A DNA stretch of 64,000 bases from Lachnospiraceae bacterium GAM79 (GTDB lineage: Bacteria; Bacillota; Clostridia; Lachnospirales; Lachnospiraceae). Under the pieces are notes generated by a model that saw nothing but the letters and a program-made list of their open reading frames with translations, had not been told where the DNA came from and did no database searches. The position numbers and the translations under genes are program-made. Every line of letters begins with the position of its first letter. The stretch's first letter is position 1. Shown here piece by piece: positions 60,698 through 64,000 of this stretch. The stretch lies in the NCBI GenBank assembly GCA_003584705.1, contig AP018536.1:434001-498000 (forward strand). Direction: 5' to 3'.

Positions 60698-60703
60698 AAG
60701 AAC

Positions 60704-60861
60704 ATCGGGAATGAGGTTCTCCCGGAAGCACAGGCTTCGAACCGCCGGAATTTGAACATACGAATTCGATTTGGCTGATGACTTCTGCAGAATATGCAGG
60801 GGACACCAGCCTTTTTGTTGGAATTCAAAATGTCCTGCTGCGAGAAAACGGAGGAATTTTT
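60704..60861 (+). promoter_or_regulatory. structured 5' leader of the antiporter gene
   Basis: The leader can form GGTTC/GAACC around GAAGC-acag-GCTTC, a CGGGA/TCCCG pair competing with it, then CCAGC/GTTGG within GGACA/TGTCC and GCAG/CTGC arms ending just before the GGAGG site. I cannot match it to a known ion or c-di-AMP riboswitch. The long structured leader of an ion transporter makes regulation plausible. Confidence 0.4.
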
Positions 60862-62076
60862 ATGCTTACATCACTGGGACTGATCTTTTTACTGGGATTA
60901 CTCATGGCGGCGGTCTGCCAGAGGATTCACCTGCCCCGTATTATCGGAATGCTGCTTACGGGTATTATTCTGGGGCCTTATGTGTTGGATCTGCTGGATG
61001 TGTCAATCCTGAATATCTCATCAGAACTGCGGCAGATCGCGCTGATCATCATTTTATTGAAGGCCGGATTATCATTGGATCTGAAGGATCTGAAAAAAGT
61101 GGGCCGCTCCGCAGTCATGCTGGCTTGTGTTCCTGCCACTTGCGAACTGTTGGCTTTTGTGATATTTGCGCCCATGATCCTTAACATCAGCCGCGTGGAT
61201 GCGGCAGTTATGGGAGCAGTTCTGGCAGCAGTGTCACCGGCAGTGGTGGTGCCACGGATGGTGCATCTCATGGAGAACAGCTATGGTACGGAGAAAAGCA
61301 TTCCGCAGATGATTCTGGCTGGGGCTTCCTGTGATGACATCTATGTCATAGTATTGTTTTCCACTTTTGTTGGAATGGCACAGGGTGGACAGGTCAATGC
61401 CCTGGATTTTGTGAATATCCCGGTATCGATCCTGACGGGTGTGTTGTTCGGTGCATTGGTGGGTTGGCTACTGGGGCAGCTTTTTGAACTGTTGTACCGA
61501 AAGGGCAGTTATGTGCGCAACAGCATGAAAGTTATTATCATCATGGGTTTGTCCTTCTTATTAATGGCTTTGGAAACGCTGTTAAAGGGAACCGTGGCCT
61601 TTTCCGGACTGTTGGCAGTAGTGAGCATGGCCTGCGCATTGAAAATGCGGGCACCGAAAGAAGTGACCGGCAGATTGTCTGAGAAGTTCGGCAAGCTGTG
61701 GCTGGCAGCGGAGGTAGTGCTGTTCGTGCTGGTGGGCGCGGCAGTGGATATCCGCTATACTATGGAAGCTGGACTGGCAGCCATAGGAATGATCCTGTTG
61801 GCATTGATATTCCGCTCCATTGGTGTGACACTGTGCCTGTTAGGAACGAATCTGAATAAGAAGGAGCGTCTGTTCTGCATGATCGCTTATTTACCGAAGG
61901 CTACGGTGCAGGCCGCCATCGGTTCCACGCCCCTGGCCATGGGATTGCCCTGTGGCAAGGTCGTGCTGTCTGTGGCGGTGCTGGCGATCCTGATTACGGC
62001 ACCCTTGGGAGCACTGGGAATGGATGCCACATACCGGAAGCTGCTTCAGAAAAATGGAGAAAATAATATCATTTGA
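60862..62076 (+). CDS. cation:proton antiporter (CPA family)
   Basis: 404 residues with about twelve membrane segments. N-terminal RIHLPRIIGMLLTGIILGPY and LLKAGLSLDLKDLKK are typical; the ion site probably includes the Asp pair in GASCDDIYVIVLF. The C-terminal half has GAAVDIRYTME and YLPKATVQAAIGSTPL. It should exchange Na+ or K+ for protons for pH or salt homeostasis. The start is at 60862 with GGAGG 8 nt upstream; an upstream ATG at 60778 would add 28 polar residues and has no site. Downstream lies the second copy of the 109-nt core. Confidence 0.93.
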   Translation: MLTSLGLIFLLGLLMAAVCQRIHLPRIIGMLLTGIILGPYVLDLLDVSILNISSELRQIALIIILLKAGLSLDLKDLKKVGRSAVMLACVPATCELLAFVIFAPMILNISRVDAAVMGAVLAAVSPAVVVPRMVHLMENSYGTEKSIPQMILAGASCDDIYVIVLFSTFVGMAQGGQVNALDFVNIPVSILTGVLFGALVGWLLGQLFELLYRKGSYVRNSMKVIIIMGLSFLLMALETLLKGTVAFSGLLAVVSMACALKMRAPKEVTGRLSEKFGKLWLAAEVVLFVLVGAAVDIRYTMEAGLAAIGMILLALIFRSIGVTLCLLGTNLNKKERLFCMIAYLPKATVQAAIGSTPLAMGLPCGKVVLSVAVLAILITAPLGALGMDATYRKLLQKNGENNII

Positions 62077-62131
62077 CAGCCATCCGGCACGTGATCGAGT
62101 CCCGGAAGGAAGCCGCAAAAACGTCCACAAT

Positions 62132-62258
62132 ATCTACACCATAAGAACCGCAGGCACGCTCTCGCTCTGGCGCAGAACGTAGCGGTACATAATTGACCCC
62201 AATACGGTCAATAAGTACCGACGTCTGCTTACGGCCTGCTTGTCCTTATGGTGTAGAT
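62132..62258 (-). repeat. 109-nt structured core, copy 2 (inverted)
   Basis: The perfect outer stem ATCTACACCATAAG (62132-62145) / CTTATGGTGTAGAT (62245-62258) encloses, on the minus strand, the same sequence as 35742-35850: CCGTAAGCAGACGTCGGTAC, TTA, the tip helix TTGACC-GTATTGG-GGTCAA, then TTATGTACCGCTACG and a GAGCGTGCC tail. Relative to copy 1 only the tip helix (four compensated pairs), one loop base, three single bases and a few positions near the ends differ. It lies between the convergent antiporter and GH94 genes. The flank 62077-62131 shows nothing recognisable. Confidence 0.8.
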
Positions 62259-62288
62259 GTTGTAGCGCAAACTACGAATATCCAATGC

Positions 62289-62323
62289 AAACCCCCGGCA
62301 GCTACAACAACTGCCGGGGGTTT
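62289..62323. terminator. bidirectional terminator between antiporter and GH94 genes
   Basis: A 13-bp perfect stem AAACCCCCGGCAG / CTGCCGGGGGTTT with A-run and T-run on opposite sides. Confidence 0.85.
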
Positions 62324-62365
62324 AAGGAGGATAGAAATCGTTTTAAACTATGTTTATTAGAACTG

Positions 62366-64000
62366 TTAACCCATGGTAATGACTACATCGTATGCTTCCT
62401 TGCCCTTTTCGTAAGGAATGATGTGTCCGTCTACTGCCTTGCCGTCCACGGTCATGGATACGACACCCTTTTCCACGTTCTGAGGGTTCTTTACCTGAAT
62501 GTGATAGGTGCCCTCACGGAACTTACGGGTGATGGAGAAATCACCGAAGCCCTTGGGAATACAAGGATCTACGGACAATCCCTGATGAGTGGGATATACA
62601 CCCAGTATGTATTGGGAGATATTTACGAAAGTCCATGCAGCAGTACCGGTCAGCCAGCTGTTCTTTGCCTCGCCGTGGAATTTTGCATCCTTACCGGCTA
62701 CCATCTGGGAATATACATAAGGCTCGGTACGATGGATCTCACTGATATCCTCAATGTATGCGGGACAGGTCTTGCGGTAGATCTCGAAAGCTCTGTCACC
62801 TCTGCCCAGAACGGTCTCTGCGATGGATACCCAGGGATTGTTGTGGCAGAAGATACCGGCATTCTCCTTATATCCGGGGGGATAAGAGGATACTTCACCA
62901 AGTTCGAGGTGATACTCCGTGTATGCAGGTTGTAAGATCATGACACCATACTTGGTATCCAGTCTCTCTTTTACAGAATTCAATGCCTTTTCGGCAAGTC
63001 CTTCCTTCACACCGACACCGGCCAGTACGCAGAAGCCTTGAGGCTCGATGTAGATCTGACCTTCGCGGCATTCCCTGGAACCTACTTTGTGGCTGTAAGC
63101 ATCGTAAGCACGTACGAACCAATCGCCGTCCCAACCATCCTTCAGGATCGCATCGTACATTGCCTGTACTTCCTTACGTGCGCGGGCTGCTTCGGTATCG
63201 TCACCCATCAGCTCGCACAGCTGAGCATATTCTTCGCCGTATTTTACGAACATACCGGCAATGAATACGGATTCTGCAACGGGTCCTTCACTGGGACCGA
63301 AGGTCTGGAAAGATTCTCCGGGATGAGCGGAGAAGCAGTTCAGGTTCAGACAGTCATTCCAGTCAGCACGGCCGATCAGAGGCAGATTGTGAGGGCCTTT
63401 GTGGTTGATGATATAGTCTAAGGAGCGTTTTAAGTGATCCATCAGAGGAGCAGCTACGCTCATATCGTTGTCAAAAGGAACCATCTGGGTCAGGATGGAG
63501 GTATCGCCGGTCTCTCTTACATAAGCACTGGTACCTGCAATGAGCCACAGAGGATCATCATTGAAGCCACTGCCGATATCGGAGTTGCCTTTCTTGGTCA
63601 GAGGCTGGTACTGATGGTAAGCACTGCCGTCCTGGAACTGGGTGGAAGCGATATCAATGATACGCTCTCTTGCACGGTCCGGAATCAGATGTACGAAACC
63701 GAGCAGATCCTGACAGGAATCACGGAAACCCATACCACGGCCGATTCCGGATTCGTAATAGGAAGCGGAACGGGACATGTTGAAAGTAACCATACACTGA
63801 TACTGGTTCCAGGTGTTGACCATACGGTTGACTTTCTCGTCAGCGGAATCTACCGTGTAGCGTGCCAGCAGCTGTTTCCAGTAAGCCTGTAATGCTGCAA
63901 AAGCCTCATCTACCTGTGCATCGGTCTGGTATTTTGCCAGCATTTCTTTGGCACGGGTCTTGTTGATCACACCGTAGGATTCCCATTTCTCGTCTTCGGG
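62366..64000 (-). CDS. GH94 cellobiose/cellodextrin phosphorylase (C-terminal part)
   Basis: 544 residues of the C-terminal part; the gene starts beyond base 64000. Visible GH94 features: the helical linker, [30 protein letters not shown], the catalytic Asp in [35 protein letters not shown] and the C-terminal beta sandwich with [10 protein letters not shown]. These enzymes phosphorolyse cellobiose or related beta-glucosides to glucose 1-phosphate and a sugar. Cellobiose phosphorylase is the closest fit in the DWNDCLN region. Codon use indicates strong expression. Convergent with the antiporter. Confidence 0.92.
   Translation of the reverse strand, partial: PEDEKWESYGVINKTRAKEMLAKYQTDAQVDEAFAALQAYWKQLLARYTVDSADEKVNRMVNTWNQYQCMVTFNMSRSASYYESGIGRGMGFRDSCQDLLGFVHLIPDRARERIIDIASTQFQDGSAYHQYQPLTKKGNSDIGSGFNDDPLWLIAGTSAYVRETGDTSILTQMVPFDNDMSVAAPLMDHLKRSLDYIINHKGPHNLPLIGRADWNDCLNLNCFSAHPGESFQTFGPSEGPVAESVFIAGMFVKYGEEYAQLCELMGDDTEAARARKEVQAMYDAILKDGWDGDWFVRAYDAYSHKVGSRECREGQIYIEPQGFCVLAGVGVKEGLAEKALNSVKERLDTKYGVMILQPAYTEYHLELGEVSSYPPGYKENAGIFCHNNPWVSIAETVLGRGDRAFEIYRKTCPAYIEDISEIHRTEPYVYSQMVAGKDAKFHGEAKNSWLTGTAAWTFVNISQYILGVYPTHQGLSVDPCIPKGFGDFSITRKFREGTYHIQVKNPQNVEKGVVSMTVDGKAVDGHIIPYEKGKEAYDVVITMG

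Noticed and set aside
60704..60770. Possible tRNA-like T-arm (GGTTCGAA on the minus strand)
   Set aside because: No acceptor stem, D-arm or anticodon arm can be formed around it.
62101..62118. CCCGGAAGGAAGC resembling the SRP RNA tip
   Set aside because: The GTCAGG partner and the long flanking helix are absent. A complete SRP RNA gene is already present at 27346-27511.

Overview
The window looks like the chromosome of a Lachnospiraceae-type gut Firmicute (Clostridia). The evidence is the gene families (MsmK-type shared ATPase, GH94 and GH113 enzymes, a PL9 lyase, a DUF4358-MBOAT-DHHW cluster, YesL/DUF624), strong AAGGAGG ribosome binding sites, a T-box in front of metG, and a Firmicute-type SRP RNA gene next to tadA. 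No tRNA, rRNA, CRISPR array, insertion sequence or prophage was seen. Base composition is moderate, but roughly the first 2.3 kb is visibly more AT-rich than the rest.

Layout. 1-2.3 kb: two lactonase-fold beta-propeller genes and an AEC carrier. 2.4-5.6 kb: an SPL-type radical SAM gene, then a GH113 mannanase-like enzyme and a CE2-type acetyl esterase. 5.7-8.2 kb: a membrane-tethered amidase, rpe and a PAP2 phosphatase. 8.3-13.7 kb: a large cytoplasmic GH2 enzyme and a GH13 lipoprotein. 13.7-16.0 kb: a cache-EAL phosphodiesterase. 16.1-18.6 kb: T-box, a structured leader element and metG. 18.8-22.5 kb: lipase-like hydrolase, acetyltransferase, YesL and a cache-GGDEF cyclase. 22.8-26.3 kb: MsmK-like ATPase, a PucR/CdaR-type regulator and an unknown protein. 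26.3-31.3 kb: radical SAM gene, SRP RNA, two membrane proteins and tadA. 31.5-35.3 kb: LacI regulator, a 51-bp tandem repeat and glycogen phosphorylase. 35.3-35.9 kb: a 641-bp non-coding element bounded by perfect inverted repeats. 35.9-42.8 kb: ABC-F, a second AEC carrier, the DUF4358-MBOAT-DHHW O-acylation cluster and rsmA. 42.8-45.4 kb: AraC regulator and GH4 (LplD-type). 45.5-51.7 kb: maltodextrin operon malE-malF-malG-malQ-LacI. 51.7-53.5 kb: NrdG-like activase and an AAA ATPase. 53.9-58.4 kb: secreted PL9 pectate lyase with LysM. 58.5-62.1 kb: D-lactate dehydrogenase, DUF3298 lipoprotein and a cation/proton antiporter. 62.4 kb to the end: GH94 phosphorylase (partial).

The genes mainly serve harvesting of plant and storage polysaccharides. 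A secreted GH13 lipoprotein, MalEFG (which has no ATPase gene of its own and probably borrows the MsmK-like ATPase at 22.8 kb), MalQ and GlgP form a maltodextrin route under LacI-type control. PL9 plus the LplD-type GH4 point to pectin. GH113 plus CE2 point to acetylated mannan. GH94 points to cello-oligosaccharides.

The most unusual content is non-coding. (1) A 109-nt core occurs twice, at 35.7 kb and inverted at 62.1 kb. It is nearly identical except for one 6-bp helix in which four base pairs have changed on both sides. (2) Four intergenic loci (16.4, 24.0, 35.3 and 45.5 kb) carry long hairpins capped by a short stem with a CUUG tetraloop and accompanied by further hairpins; two are closed into a multi-branch junction by perfect or near-perfect inverted repeats. 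(3) A 19-nt sequence follows the terminators at 45.5 and 58.4 kb. These look like families of structured RNAs or small mobile elements that I cannot assign to any known class.
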